Position numbers and translations under genes: made by a program. From contig CM039464.1 of the NCBI GenBank assembly GCA_022414725.1, positions 6,951,180 to 7,015,179 of the forward strand: a stretch of 64,000 nucleotides of DNA, given 5' to 3'. Shown one piece after another: positions 25,094-37,938 of this stretch. The notes under the pieces are model-generated. The model was not told where the DNA came from. It worked only from the letters and a program-made list of their open reading frames with translations, and did not search any database. Each line of letters opens with the position of its first letter. Position 1 is the first letter of the stretch. Source of the stretch: Microglena sp. YARC (Eukaryota; Chlorophyta; Chlorophyceae; Chlamydomonadales; Chlamydomonadaceae).

Positions 25094-26093
25094 NNNNNNN
25101 NNNNNNNNNNNNNNNNNNNNNNNNNNNNNNNNNNNNNNNNNNNNNNNNNNNNNNNNNNNNNNNNNNNNNNNNNNNNNNNNNNNNNNNNNNNNNNNNNNNN
25201 NNNNNNNNNNNNNNNNNNNNNNNNNNNNNNNNNNNNNNNNNNNNNNNNNNNNNNNNNNNNNNNNNNNNNNNNNNNNNNNNNNNNNNNNNNNNNNNNNNNN
25301 NNNNNNNNNNNNNNNNNNNNNNNNNNNNNNNNNNNNNNNNNNNNNNNNNNNNNNNNNNNNNNNNNNNNNNNNNNNNNNNNNNNNNNNNNNNNNNNNNNNN
25401 NNNNNNNNNNNNNNNNNNNNNNNNNNNNNNNNNNNNNNNNNNNNNNNNNNNNNNNNNNNNNNNNNNNNNNNNNNNNNNNNNNNNNNNNNNNNNNNNNNNN
25501 NNNNNNNNNNNNNNNNNNNNNNNNNNNNNNNNNNNNNNNNNNNNNNNNNNNNNNNNNNNNNNNNNNNNNNNNNNNNNNNNNNNNNNNNNNNNNNNNNNNN
25601 NNNNNNNNNNNNNNNNNNNNNNNNNNNNNNNNNNNNNNNNNNNNNNNNNNNNNNNNNNNNNNNNNNNNNNNNNNNNNNNNNNNNNNNNNNNNNNNNNNNN
25701 NNNNNNNNNNNNNNNNNNNNNNNNNNNNNNNNNNNNNNNNNNNNNNNNNNNNNNNNNNNNNNNNNNNNNNNNNNNNNNNNNNNNNNNNNNNNNNNNNNNN
25801 NNNNNNNNNNNNNNNNNNNNNNNNNNNNNNNNNNNNNNNNNNNNNNNNNNNNNNNNNNNNNNNNNNNNNNNNNNNNNNNNNNNNNNNNNNNNNNNNNNNN
25901 NNNNNNNNNNNNNNNNNNNNNNNNNNNNNNNNNNNNNNNNNNNNNNNNNNNNNNNNNNNNNNNNNNNNNNNNNNNNNNNNNNNNNNNNNNNNNNNNNNNN
26001 NNNNNNNNNNNNNNNNNNNNNNNNNNNNNNNNNNNNNNNNNNNNNNNNNNNNNNNNNNNNNNNNNNNNNNNNNNNNNNNNNNNNNNNNNNNNN
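25094..26093. other. Assembly gap, exactly 1,000 N
   Basis: A run of 1,000 undetermined bases inside the tandem array. The round length suggests a placeholder, so the true number of missing units is unknown. Any open frame crossing it is meaningless. Confidence 0.99.
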
Positions 26094-27911
26094 GTTGGTC
26101 TATTACATGGTTACGGTCAGGTAATGAAACGCGCTGGTGGGGCGTGGTAGTAAGGGAGCACGTCTTGCGGACAGGGTATTCGGGCTGCTGCTTTACCTAG
26201 ACAACTTTATGGCGGTTGACAGCGGGCCGCGAACCAATCTAAAGCGCCACCCGTGAGAAGTTGGAGACCTGCCGCACCTTCTTCGTTCGTTTCAAAGGAT
26301 GCTTCCCATTGAGCCATTCGTCGAACGGGATGCACGCACGTAGACTAGCATGCCCAACCGAAGTTCATAGAGTTCCTAGTGCGTCACGAGGCACAAACAG
26401 AACACTCCAAACCATTTGGGGACAAGCGGCTGAGGATCCTGCGAGACCACAATTGCACATGTTTTATCGAAGAGAGTGGTGACGTTCAAGGCTAGCCAAT
26501 TATTTTGCTGTTCTATAAACCTAATTTTTTTGTACGTCCTGTTGGTTGATGCGAGCCTCGTTGGAAGCCTTACGTAGTAAGCGTTGGTCTATCACGCTGA
26601 GTGCTCTCACACACCAAAGGTACACACCAGGTGCGCCACCTGTACGATGAAGCATCCCTTATTACTGAAATAAGAAGAACACGGTACACTGGAATGCTAA
26701 CCAGCAGCAGCTCCTTGAGCTGAAAGCCCGTTTATTGTTCTCACTTGGCATATCTGACTCGACCCGATCAATCTACCGTCGATGAATTCGTGAACAGAAG
26801 TAAACCGCTGAGGTGCACAAACGTGAATTACCCGTTCGAGATTTATCACCAGGCTTATACCGTCGGCACGTCCCCACCGAGAAATAGTACCCTCCCTCAA
26901 CCACGTTTTATAAATCTCCAGGCTGAACTTGAAACAGTAAATTAATTAATTCGAATCCCATATGCGATACACATCGCATTCCACCCAGCGACCAATGGTA
27001 ATTGAGCCTACTTATCTCGCCAATTTGTGCGCATCATCATCTACGCTGGCTGCTCTAAAACCACTTATCAATGCTCAGTCGCATTCACTCCAGAAACTCA
27101 CAGCGAACCAACAACACGACAACCAGTCAGTCGTCGAATGTAATCATAGTATCATGGGTGTGACTAGTTCTGTTCCGAGGTCAACGAATTTTGCAAGAAA
27201 AACGCTGAATTTATAATACAACATGAGTTTAGGTATGCTTTGTGTTTTTACGTGATTTAACACTGTTCACGGATGATAAAAGGGCGAAACCAAATCCTCC
27301 ACAAACCCCAAGGAGGCCAGAACTCGAAACATGCATCGTACCCAATAATAGCCCAAATACACCACCAGGATCGAGGGAGGCTAACTGTGTACTTGAGGAC
27401 ATCCAGGGCTCTACCCTAGCGAACGGTCAACCCTGGATGGATTGGCCATGGCAAGGGCACGTGGGTCTACTTATGCATTGGCAACGCAGTGTATGACAAC
27501 GCCTGGTGGGGCGTGGTAGTAAGGGAGCCCCGTCTTGCGGTGGACAGGGCATTCGGTGCTGCTGCTTTACTTAGAACAAAGCTTCATGGCGGTTGACAGC
27601 GGCCGCGAACACCTAAAGCGCACCCGTAGAGACTTCGGAAGCCCCCGCACCTTCTTGCGTTCGTTCAAGGAGCTCTGCCATTTGAGAGCCATTACGTCGA
27701 AACGGGGATTGCCACGCACGTTAGACGTACATGCCCAACCAAGGTCCATTAGAGGTCCTAGTCGTCAACGAGGCAAACAGACTCCACCAGGGGACAAGGG
27801 CCTGAGGTCCTGGAGGACCACATGCACATTGTTTTCGATGTGACGTTCATCAAGGCTAGCTCCAATATTTGTTGTGTTTAAACCTTTTTTGTCGTCCTGT
27901 TGGTTGATCGA

Positions 27912-27983
27912 GCCTCGTTGGTTAGTTGGTTATCACGTGTGCCTCACACGCACAAGGTCACCAGTTCGGACCTGGTACGAGGC
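27912..27983 (+). tRNA. tRNA-Val(CAC), D-arm one base short
   Basis: Acceptor, anticodon and T stems are perfect, but the D-arm reads GGTTAGTTGG instead of GGTGTAGTTGG. It lies in the indel-rich zone, so the missing bases may be an error. Confidence 0.45.
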
Positions 27984-30127
27984 ATCCTTATTACTGATAG
28001 GAGGTACTGGAATGCTAACGAGCATGCCTCCTTGAGCCTGAAGCTCCGTGATATGTTCACTTGACTTCTGACTCGCCCGCTCAATCTACCCGTCCGATGA
28101 ATGCGTGGAAGTACCTGGATTACCGTGAGATTTACGAGGCTTTACCGTGAGCCCCGTGAACTAAACAGTGTGTACATCAGAATTTATATCGCAATTTGCT
28201 ATGCTTATATGTCGCTCAAACAACAACGCAATCAGTAGGCGAAGTTTTATATGGTACAACCCATTTTGCACAAGAAACCGAATTTATAATACAAATGAGT
28301 TTAGGGTATCTTGTGTTTTTACTGATTTACACTTCTCACGAGATGTCAAATGGGGAACCAAAATCCTCCCCACAACCCCCAGGAGGCCAGACCCGAAACA
28401 TGCATCGTACCCAATAATAGCCAAATACACCCACCGGATCGAGGGGAGGCTAACTGTGCTATTGAGGACATCCAGGCCTCTACCCTAGCGAACGGCCACC
28501 CTGGGAGATTTGGCCATGGCAAGGGCACGTGGTCTACAATGCATGGCACGCAGGTAATGACAAATCACGCTATTGCCAGTGGTGGACGGCGTGGTTAGTA
28601 GGGAGCCCCGTCTTGCGGCGACAGGGCACGGGCTGTTGCATTTACCTAGACAAAGCTTTCATGCGGTTGACAGCCGGCCGCGAACACTAAAGCGCACCCG
28701 TAGAGATTGGAACCCCGCCACCTTCTTCGTTCGTTCAAGGAGCTCTGCCATTGAGCCATTCGTCAAAACGGGGATGCACGCACGTAGACATACATGCCCA
28801 ACCAAGGTCATAGATGGTCCTTAGTCGTCAACGAGGGCATAACAGACTCTCACCACGTGCGGACAAGGGCCTGAGGTGCCTGGAGGACCACATGCACATG
28901 TTTTTTCGATGTGCCGTCATCAAGGCTAGCTCAATTATTGTTATTGTGTCTTTAAACCTTTTTTGTCGTCTCCGACTGTTGGGTTGATGAGCCCTCGGTT
29001 GCGTTGTAGATTGGTTATCTCACGTGTGCCTCACACGCACAAAGTCACCACTGAGTTTCGGACCTCCCGGTACGAGGCATCCTTATTTACTGATATGGAG
29101 GTACTGGAATGACTCTAACTGAGCAATTTGCCTTCCTTGAGCCTGTAAAAGCTTCGTGATATAGGAGTTCACTTGCTTCTTTGACGCGCTCCGTCAATCA
29201 CCGTCTCGATGAATAACTCGTGGACGAACCTGTTTGAGTACCTGTGTGGAATGGTATCGTGAGATTTACGAGGCGGTTTACCTGTGAGCCCCGTGAACTA
29301 AACAGTTGTACATCAAATTTATATCGCAATTTGCTATGCTTATATGTCGCTCAAACAACAACGCAACACGTAGGTAATGCGAAGTTTAATACGCTTACAA
29401 TTTTGGTGCAAAGAAACCGAATTTTATAATACAAATGAGTTTAGGTATCTTGTGTTTTACTGATTTACACTTTTCACGGATGTAAATGGGGAACCAAATC
29501 CGCCCACAAACTGTTGCCCAGGAGGCCAGACCCGAAACATGCATCGTACCAATAATAGCCAAATACACCCACCGGATCGAGGGGAGGCTAACTGTGTACT
29601 TGAGGACATCCAGGCTCTACCCTATTGGCGAACGGTGGCCAACCCTGGAGGATGTGTTGATTGGCCATGGCAAGGGCACGTGGAACTCTACATTTGTGCA
29701 TGGCACGCAGGTAATGACAACGCCTGGTGAGGGGCGTGGTAGTAAAGGAGCCCCGTCTTGCGGCGACAGGGCACGGGCTGCTGGCTTACCTAGAACAAAG
29801 TCTTTCATGGCGGTTGACAGCGGCCTGCGAATTCACTAAAGCGGCATCGTAATGATTGGAAACCCCGCACGCTATCTTCGTTCGTTGCAAGGGACTCTGG
29901 CATTGGAGCGGCATTAACAGCTCGAAAACGGGGGATGTCAGCGCACTGTAGAGCTACATGCCCAACCAAGTCAGATCCTAGTTCTCAACGAGGAGACCTC
30001 CACCAGGGGACAAGGGCCTGAGGTCCTGGAGTGACCACATGCACATGTTTTCGATGTGACGTCATCAAAGGCTACTCAATTATTGTTGTGTCTTTAAACC
30101 TTTTTTGTCGTCCTGTTGGTTGATTGA

Positions 30128-30203
30128 GCCTCGTTTGGTGTAGTTGGTTATTCACGTGTGCCTCACACGCACAGGTCTACCCAGTTTCGGACCCGTACGA
30201 GGC
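30128..30203 (+). pseudogene. tRNA-Val relic in indel-rich unit
   Basis: CTCACAC loop retained, but with extra bases in the D-arm (TTATTCACG) and a broken T-arm (ACAGGTCTACCCAGTTTCGGACCCG). Confidence 0.45.
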
Positions 30204-31140
30204 ATCCTTATTACTGATAGGAGTTATCGCTAACGAGCATGCTCCTTGAGCCTGAAGCCCGTGATATGTTCACTTGCTTCTGACTCGCCCGTCAATCACC
30301 GTCCGATGACTCGTGGAAGTACCTGGATTATCGTGAGATTTTACGAGCTTTACCGTGAGCCCCGAGAACTAAACAGTTGTACTCAGAATTTATATCGCAA
30401 TTTGCTATGCTTATATCGCTCAAACAACAACGCAACAGTAGTGCGAAGTTTAATACGGTACAATTTCGCAAAGAAACCGAATTTATAATACAAATGAGTT
30501 TAGGGTATCTTGTGTTTTTACTGATTTACACTTTCACGGATGTAAATGGGGAACCAAATCCTCCACAAACCCCAGGAGGCCAGACCCGAAACATGCATCG
30601 ACCCAATAATAGCCAAATACACCCACCGGATCGAGGGGAGGCTAACAGTTACTTGAGGACATCCAGGCTGGGCCACCCTAGCGAACGGCCACCCAGATTG
30701 GAATTGGCCATGGCAAGGGCACGTGTCTACAATGCATGCACGCAGGTAATGACAACGCCTGGTGGGGCGTGGTAGTAAGGGAGCCCCGTCTTGCGGCGAC
30801 AGGGCACGGGCTGCTGCTTTACCTAGACAAAGCTTTCATGGCGGTTGACAGCGCGCGAACACTAAAGCGCACCCGTAGAGATTGGAACCCCGCACCTTCT
30901 TCGTTCGTTCAAGGAGCTCTGCCATTGAGCCATTCGTCGAAACGGGGATGCACGCACGGTAGAACTACATGCCCAACCAAGGTCATAGAGGTCCTAGTCG
31001 CAACGAGGCAAACAGACTCCACCAGGACAAGGGCCTGAGGTCCTGGAGGACCACGAATGCACTGTTTTTCGATGTGACGTCATCAAGTCTCAATTATTGT
31101 TGTGTCTTTAAAACCTTTTTGTCGTCCTGTTGGTTGATGA

Positions 31141-31214
31141 GCCTCGTTGGTGTAGTTGGATATCACGTGTGCCTCACACGCATAAGGTCACCAATTCGAA
31201 ACCTGGTTCGAGCC
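31141..31214 (+). pseudogene. tRNA-Val relic, type B, followed by element X
   Basis: GGATATCAC, GCATAAGG and TTCGAGCC variants plus one extra A in the T-loop. Element X begins 16 bases downstream. Confidence 0.6.
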
Positions 31215-31230
31215 ATCCTTATAACTGACT

Positions 31231-32285
31231 TAAGGGCGTCCCGAATGAAATGATTCGATTCTTTAATTAAATGTATTTTAATTAATTTAATTAAATTGTA
31301 TTTAATGTTTGTCTTATATTAATTCGATTTATTCCATTCCATTTAATTTAATTAACGTGATTTTGAATGCATGTAATTGCTTAAAATTGTATCAATTCGA
31401 ATAGGATTACATTGAAGGGCGCCTGGAGGCTTTAAATTAATTGAAATTCCAATGAAATCGATTGATGATTTAGCATAGTTAACTACAAAGTGACGAAAAA
31501 AGAAAGTTTTGAAGGGTTGTTGATTTTTAAGCAGTATTGAACGTTTCTATAATGCAATGAAATGCATGTATGTAGATTTACTTTAAAAATAAAAAAAAAT
31601 GATGCAAGAAAAATGAGACCAATCAGGTGTGTCTGGTTGATTTTACGGAATTTGTGCAAGGTATTGCATGTTTCGGCCCAGCCCAGATTGCATGTCCTCC
31701 TGAACGGGGTTTTGGCCAGCGGCAGGTGGCGTGGCATGCCCCTGCCCCCGCCCCGGGCCCCGGCCCCGCCCCTGCCCCCGCCCCCGCCCGGTGGCCCCCG
31801 CCCCTGCCCCACGACGGCCGGCCTGGGCCGCGGCCCCGAGGTGGGGTCCGTGGGCTAATTATAGCACGTGCCCTAGGGGAATGTTTCGTCCATTGTGATG
31901 CGTACATGTTTCGCCTTGGTTTTTTGACGACTGTTCTGTTCCCAAACCTATGTATACGCACATGTTGAAGTGCTTCAAATTTGAAATGTTAGCTCAAAAC
32001 ACCATGAAATCAAATTGTTAACCATTAATTGTACCTTTTTGGCCCAACCTGAGCTCCTTTTCGTGAATTGCGATGCTCATATGTGCTCTGGTGAGAATTT
32101 GTCCGGTATAAATAAGTCTTATAATTAATCAAAAATATAGAATGTTCAACTTTTTTTGTGTTTTTCATAAAACCTGAAAAAGTGGTTGGTGACACACGGA
32201 CGAACGGACGAACGGACGAAAGGACGGACATTTTAATGGGGCTAATCCCTCTTCAAAAATCTGGAGATTTTTTTCATTCGGGTAT
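31231..32285. mobile_element. Element X, copy 3
   Basis: Same termini and internal order as copies 1 and 2. The right junction here is GGGTATAGGAGGTACTGG, the normal unit form, so this copy is separate from the duplicated pair. The C-rich core lies at about 31,738-31,815. Confidence 0.75.
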
Positions 32286-33214
32286 AGGAGGTACTGGAAT
32301 GCTAACGAGCATGCCTCCTTGAGCCTGAAGCCGTGATATGTTCACTTGCTTCTGACTCGCCCGTCAATCACCGTCCGATGAATTCGTGGAAGTACCTGGA
32401 TTACCGTGAGATTTACAAGGCTTTACCGTGAGCCCCGTGAACTAAACAGTTGTACATCAGAATTTATATCGCAATTTGCTATGCTTATATGTCGCTCAAA
32501 CAACAACGCAACGGTAGTGCGAAGTTTAATACGGTACAATTTCGCAAAGAAACCGAATTTATAATACAAATGAGTTTAGGGTATCTTGTGTTTTACTGAT
32601 TAACACTTTCACGGATGTAAATGGGGAACCAAATCCTCCCACAAACCCCAGGAGGCCAGACCCGAAACATGCATCGTACCCAATAATAGCCAAATACACC
32701 CACCGGATCGAGGGGAGGCTAACTGTGTACTTGAGGACATCCAGGCTCTACCCTAGCGAACGGCCACCCTGGAGGATTGGCCATGGCAAGGGCACGTGGT
32801 CTACATGGCACCCAGGTAATGACAACGCCTGGTGGGGCGTGGTAGTAAGGGAGCACGTCTTGCGGCGACAGGGTACGGGCTGCTGCTTTACCTAGACAAA
32901 GCTTTCATGGCGGTTGACAGAGGCCGCGAACACTAAAGCGCACCCGTAGAGATTGGAACCCCGCACCTTCTTCGTTCGTTCAAGGAGCTCTGCCATTGAG
33001 CCATTCGTCGAACGGGGATGCACGCACGTAGACTACATGCCCAACCAAGGTCATAGAGGTCCTAGTCGTCAACGAGGCAAACAGACTCCACCAGGGGACA
33101 AGGGCCTGAGGTCCTGGAGGACCACATGCACATGTTTTTCGATGTGACGTCATCAAGGCTAGCTCAATTATTGTTGTGTCTTTAAACCTTTTTTGTCGTC
33201 CTGTTGGTTGATGA

Positions 33215-33287
33215 GCCTCGTTGGTGTAGTTGGTTATCACGTGTGCCTCACACGCACAAGGTCACCAGTTCGGACCTGGTACGAGGC
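33215..33287 (+). tRNA. tRNA-Val(CAC), best-preserved copy
   Basis: All stems are perfect: acceptor GCCTCGT/ACGAGGC, anticodon TGTGC/GCACA around CTCACAC, T-arm ACCAG-TTCGGAC-CTGGT. The D-arm GTGTAGTTGGTTATCAC serves as A box and the T-arm as B box. It lacks a nearby downstream TTTT, so it may act as a tRNA-derived promoter rather than make a mature tRNA. Confidence 0.75.
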
Positions 33288-34233
33288 ATCCTTATTACTG
33301 ATAGGAGGTACTGGAATGCTAACGAGCATGCCTCCTTGAGCCTGAAGCCCGTGATATGTTCACTTGCTTCTGACCTGCCCGTCAATCACCGTCCGATGAA
33401 TTCGTGGAAGTACCTGGATTACCGTGAGATTTACGAGGCTTTACCGTGAGCCCCGTGAACTAAACAGTTGTACATCAGAATTTATATCGCAATTTGCTAT
33501 GCTTATATGTCGCTCAAACAACAACGCAACAGTAGTGCGAAGTTTAATACGGTACAATTTAGCAAAGAAACCGAATTTATAATACAAATGAGTTTAGGGT
33601 ATCTTGTGTTTTACTGTTTTACACTTTCACGGATGTAAATGGGGAACCAAATCCTCCCACAAACCCCAGGAGACCAGACCCGAAACATGCATCGTACCCA
33701 ATAATAGCCAAATACACCCACCGGATCAAGGGGAGGCTAACTGTGTACTTGAGGACATCCAGGCTCTACCCTAGCGAACGGCCACCCTGGAGGATTGGCC
33801 ATGGCAAGGGCACGTGGTCTACATGGCACCCAGGTAATGACAACGCCTGGTGGGGCGTGGTAGTAAGGGAGCACGTCTTGCGGCGACAGGGTACGGGCTG
33901 CTGCTTTACCTAGACAAAGCTTTCATGGCGGTTGACAGAGGCCGCGAACACTAAAGCGCACCCGTAGAGATTGGAACCCCGCACCTTCTTCGTTCGTTCA
34001 AGGAGCTCTGCCATTGAGCCATTCGTCGAAACGGGGATGCACGCACGTAGACTACATGCCCAACCAAGGTCATAGAGGTCCTAGTCGTCAACGAGGCAAA
34101 CAGACTCCACCAGGGGACAAGGGCCTGAGGTCCTGGAGGACCACATGCACATGTTTTTCGATGTGACGTCATCAAGGCTAGCTCAATTATTGTTGTGTCT
34201 TTAAACCTTTTGTGTGGTCCTGTTGGTTGATTA

Positions 34234-34306
34234 GCCTCGTTGGTGTAGTTGGTTATCACGTGTGCCTCACACGCACAAGGTCACAAGATCGAACCTGGTA
34301 CGAGGC
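34234..34306 (+). tRNA. tRNA-Val(CAC), followed by element X
   Basis: Acceptor and anticodon stems perfect; the T-arm reads ACAAG-ATCGAAC-CTGGT with one stem mismatch. Element X starts 15 bases after it. Confidence 0.6.
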
Positions 34307-34321
34307 ATCCTTATTACTGAT

Positions 34322-36486
34322 TAAGGGCGCCTGGAGGCGCGTCCCGAATGAAATGATTCGATTTTTAATTCAATGTATTTTAATTAATTTAATTAAATTG
34401 TATTTTAATGTTGTCTTATTTTAATTCGATTTATTCCATTCCATTTAATTTAATTAACGTGATTTGAATGCATGTAATTGCTTAAAATTGTATCAATTCG
34501 AATAGGATTACATTTGAAGGGCGCCTGGAGGCTTTAAATTAATTGAACTCCTGTCACGCGCGAACGCGTGCCCAAACACTGCGTACGTAACACGCCAACC
34601 TGTCAGTACACGCTGTCGCAAGCGAACACCACGTGCCAAGCGCAGCTACCCCGCAGCTGCGGCAATATATTCCCATATCCAATTGCACTCGGTTGGCACC
34701 AGATGCCGGCTAGGACAGCATCATTTCACATCTCAATTCCTTAAGCCCTAAGCCATGAATGAGTTCGCGCCACAATAAAGAGAGCAGCGAGCTGAACACA
34801 ACCCTCACTCGTCTTTTGTCTCTCAGGTGCGTTCAGTTAGTGTCCGAGTCGTGATGATGATGCTGCCTGTTGACAGACCTCATCTTGATTGCCCATTCAG
34901 CCTATTGTGAGCCGGCTGATCCCATCCGTGCCCTTTGCTCGGTTACTAGCAGAGCTGCCCTTGGCTAATGGGTATTGTTTAACACGTAACCATTCCACCC
35001 TCCAGCAGCCGAGGCCACCCGTGCCCTTTGCTCGGTTACTAGCAAAGCTGCCCTTGGCTGATTAGTATTGATAACACCTAACCATTCCAGCCTCCAGCAG
35101 CCGACAGAGAGCCCATCCGTGCTCTTGACTCGATAGCTTGCTAAGCCGCCCCTGGTTGACTCGTATTAATAGCTAGTAACCCTTTAGTAAGCCGATCGAA
35201 CTTCCTTTGCCATTGATCAGTCGTGCAGCCATCTCCAGCCGACTTTCTTCTTGCCCTTTTGAAAGCCCGCTATTTACTTACTAGAGAGCTAGTCTTACGG
35301 CCAGTCAATAACCGACTGTGGCCTTCAATTAATTATTATCTACACTTATTATGTAACCCTCACTCGTCTTTTGTCTCTCAGAACCCTCCCGGGAATTAAC
35401 CCCCTCTGCGTCCGACCCCCGCTGTCGTCAAGGAACTCCAGACACCACTTTGGCCGCTGTCGTCTCTGCCCTACTGCTTCCCCGGACTCCCACGTCCAAG
35501 AACACTCAACGCCCAACCAAACGGTGAGAAACGCAACATGAGCCTCCACAGACGCCAGCCAGGGGGCCGGTACTGAGGCACCTAGGCGCACCTAGGCGCA
35601 TTCAGTGGTAACAGCTAATGCACCCTTAACACCCATCTAGCCGTGTCAGCCCAATGAATCGATTGATGATTTAGCATAGTTAACTACAAAGTGACGAAAA
35701 ATAAAGTTTTTGAAGGGTTGTTGATTTTTAAGCAGTATTGAACGTTTCTATAATGCAATGAAATGCATGTATGTAGATTTACTTTAAAAATAAAAAAAAA
35801 TTAATGCAAGAAAAATGAGACCAATCAGGTTTCTGGTTGATTTTACGGAATTTGTGCAAGGTATTGCATGTTTCGGCCCAGCCCAGATTGCATGTCCTCC
35901 TGAACGGGGTTTTGGCCAGCGGCAGGTGGCGTGGCATGCCCCTGCCCCCGCCCCGGGCCCCCGGCCCCGCCCCTGCCCCCGCCCCCGCCCGGTGGCCCCC
36001 GCCCCTGCCCCACGACGGCCCGGCCTGGGCCGCGGCCCCGAGGTGGGGTCCGTGGGCTAATTATAGCACGTGCCCTAGGGGAATGTTTCGTCCATTGTGA
36101 TGCGTACATGTTTCGCCTTGGTTTTTTGACGACTGTTCTGTTCCCAAACCTATGTGTACGCACATGTTGAAGTGCTTCAAATTTGAAATGTTAGCTCAAA
36201 ACACCCTGAAATCAAATTGTTAACCATTAATTGTAGCTTTTTGGCCCAACCTGAGCTCCTTTTCGTGAATTGCGATGCTCATATGTGCTCTGGTGAGAAT
36301 TTGTCCGGTATAAATAAGTCTTATAATTAATCAAAAATATAGAATGTTCAACTTTTTTGTGTTTTTCATAAAACCTGAAAAAGTGGTTGGTGACACACGG
36401 ACGAACGGACGAACGGACGAAAGGACGGACATTTTAATGGGGTTAATCCCTCTTCAAAAATCTGTAGATTTTTTTCATTCGGGTAT
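34322..36486. mobile_element. Element X, copy 4, split by a nested insertion
   Basis: The X left part (34,322-34,550) carries a longer left end, AAGGGCGCCTGGAGGCGCG, lacking in copies 1-3. X resumes at 35,650 (CCCAATGAATCGATTG) and runs through the C-rich core (about 35,938-36,013) and GGACGAAC repeat to GGGTAT at 36,486. Between the halves is a 1.1-kb foreign segment. Confidence 0.75.
34551..35649. mobile_element. 1.1-kb nested insertion, LTR-like
   Basis: The ends form an imperfect inverted pair, CTGTCACG and CGTGTCAG. It contains AATAAAGAG near 34,775 and the phrase CCCTCACTCGTCTTTTGTCTCTCAG twice (34,801-34,826 and 35,356-35,381). An ~95-bp sequence (CCGTGCCCTTTGCTCGGTTAC...CCAGCAGCCGA) is repeated three times with divergence between about 34,921 and 35,200. 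There is no coding capacity. A solo LTR or non-autonomous LTR derivative is plausible but unproven. Confidence 0.5.
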
Positions 36487-36596
36487 AGGAGGTACTGGAA
36501 TGCTAACGAGCATGCACATGTTTTTCGATTTGACGTCATCAAGGCTAGCTCAATTATTGTTGTGTCTTTAAACCTTTTTTGTCGTCCTGTTGGTTG

Positions 36597-36669
36597 ATCC
36601 TCGTTGATGTAGTTGGTTATCACGTGTGCCTCACACGCACAAGGTCACCAGTTCGGACCTGGTACGAGG
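36597..36669 (+). pseudogene. tRNA-Val(CAC) with damaged 5' end
   Basis: The 5' end reads GATCCTCGTTGATGTAG instead of GAGCCTCGTTGGTGTAG, removing the first acceptor pairs. Anticodon and T arms are perfect. Confidence 0.55.
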
Positions 36670-37617
36670 CATCCTTATTACTGATAGGAGGTACTGGAAT
36701 GCTAACGAGCATGCCTCCTTGAGCCTGAAGCCCGTGATATGTTCACTTGCTTCTGACTCGCCCGTCAATCACCGTCCGATGAATTCGTGGAAGTACCTGG
36801 ATTACCGTGAGATTTACGAGGCTTTACCGTGAGCCCCGTGAACTAAACAGTTGTAAATCAGAATTTATATCGCAATTTGCTATGCTTATATGTCGCTCAA
36901 ACAACAACGCAACAGTAGTGCGAAGTTTAATACGGTACAATTTTGCAAAGAAACCGAATTTATAATACAAATGAGTTTAGGGTATCTTGTGTTTTACTGT
37001 TTTACACTTTCACGGATGTAAATGGGGAACCAAATCCTCCCACAAACCCCAGGAGGCCAGACCCGAAACATGCATCGTACCCAATAATAGCCAAATACAC
37101 CCACCGGATCGAGGGGAGGCTGACTGTGTACTTGGGGACATCCAGGCTCTACCCTAGCGAACGGCCACCCTAGAGGATTGGCCATGGCAAGGGCACGTGG
37201 TCTACATGGCACGCAGGTAATGACAACGCCTGGTGGGGCGTGGTAGTAAGGGAGCCCCGTCTTGCGGCGACAGGGCACGGGCTGCTGCTTTACCTAGACA
37301 AAGCTTTCATGGCGGTTGACAGCGGCCGCAAACACTAAAGCGCACCCGTAGAGATTGGATCCCTGCACCTTCTTCGTTCGTTCAAGGAGCTCTGCCATTG
37401 AGCCATTCGTCGAAACGGGGATGCACGCACGTAGACGACATGCCCAACCAAGGTCATAGAGGTCCTAGTCGTCAACGAGGCAAACAGACTCCACCAGGGG
37501 ACAAGGGCCTGAAGTCCTGGAGGACCACATGCACATGTTTTTCGATGTGACGTCATCAAGGCTAGCTCAATTATTGTTGTGTCTTTAAACCTTTTTTGTC
37601 GTCCTGTTGGTTGATGA

Positions 37618-37640
37618 GCCTCGTTGGTGTAGTTGGTTGT
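37618..37640 (+). pseudogene. 5' part of tRNA-Val interrupted by copia
   Basis: The first ~23 bases of a tRNA-Val (GCCTCGTTGGTGTAGTTGGTT plus one changed base) stop at the left end of the copia element. The rest (from CACGTG) resumes right of the element at 41,928 and ends at about 41,972. The insertion falls in the D-arm, the A-box region. Confidence 0.8.
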
Positions 37641-37938
37641 TATCAGCATGAATAGCGGTGCTCTCGCTTGTTTTATGTCTTGGTGACTCCTTGTGTACTC
37701 CCTTAGAACTATCGGTCCTGACAGTACTATGTCAGCTTCCTGTTGACTGCGTCATCGGTTCTTCTGACACGCGCTGTCTAGCCTGTACCCTGATCAGGTT
37801 GCAGGCTACCGCCCCCTTTCCTCCACTGGTGCCCCTTAATGGGTCTACTGTGCTTGTAACTTATTCTCGTCTCCGCGTTTATAGATTGGCGTGCTGCACA
37901 CACAAAGTCCACTCTCCGGAGTGTTATCCAAGCTGATA
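37641..37938 (+). repeat. Left LTR of copia element
   Basis: 298 bp, TATCAGCATG...CCAAGCTGATA. The same sequence in inverted orientation supplies the two LTRs near 57.8 and 60.3 kb, which are longer (about 343 and 320 bp) and more diverged. Confidence 0.85.

Larger units (their letters stand above)
26094..37640. repeat. Tandem array of tRNA-Val units, middle part
   Basis: The same ~1.02-kb units continue. The first units (26,094 to about 31,000) are heavily scattered with small insertions and deletions; the unit at 26,094-27,240 is barely recognisable and includes about 300 bases (26,870-27,190) with no counterpart in other units. From 31 kb the sequence is clean again. Two units carry element X, and one unit near 36,510 is internally deleted. 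Confidence 0.9.

Noticed and set aside
24882..26150. 422-codon open frame
   Set aside because: It crosses the 1,000-N gap; most of the 'protein' is undetermined and the rest is satellite unit.
8925..37640. 5S rRNA, U6 or spliced-leader gene in the 1-kb unit
   Set aside because: No segment matched the conserved sequences I know for these RNAs; only the tRNA-Val was recognised.
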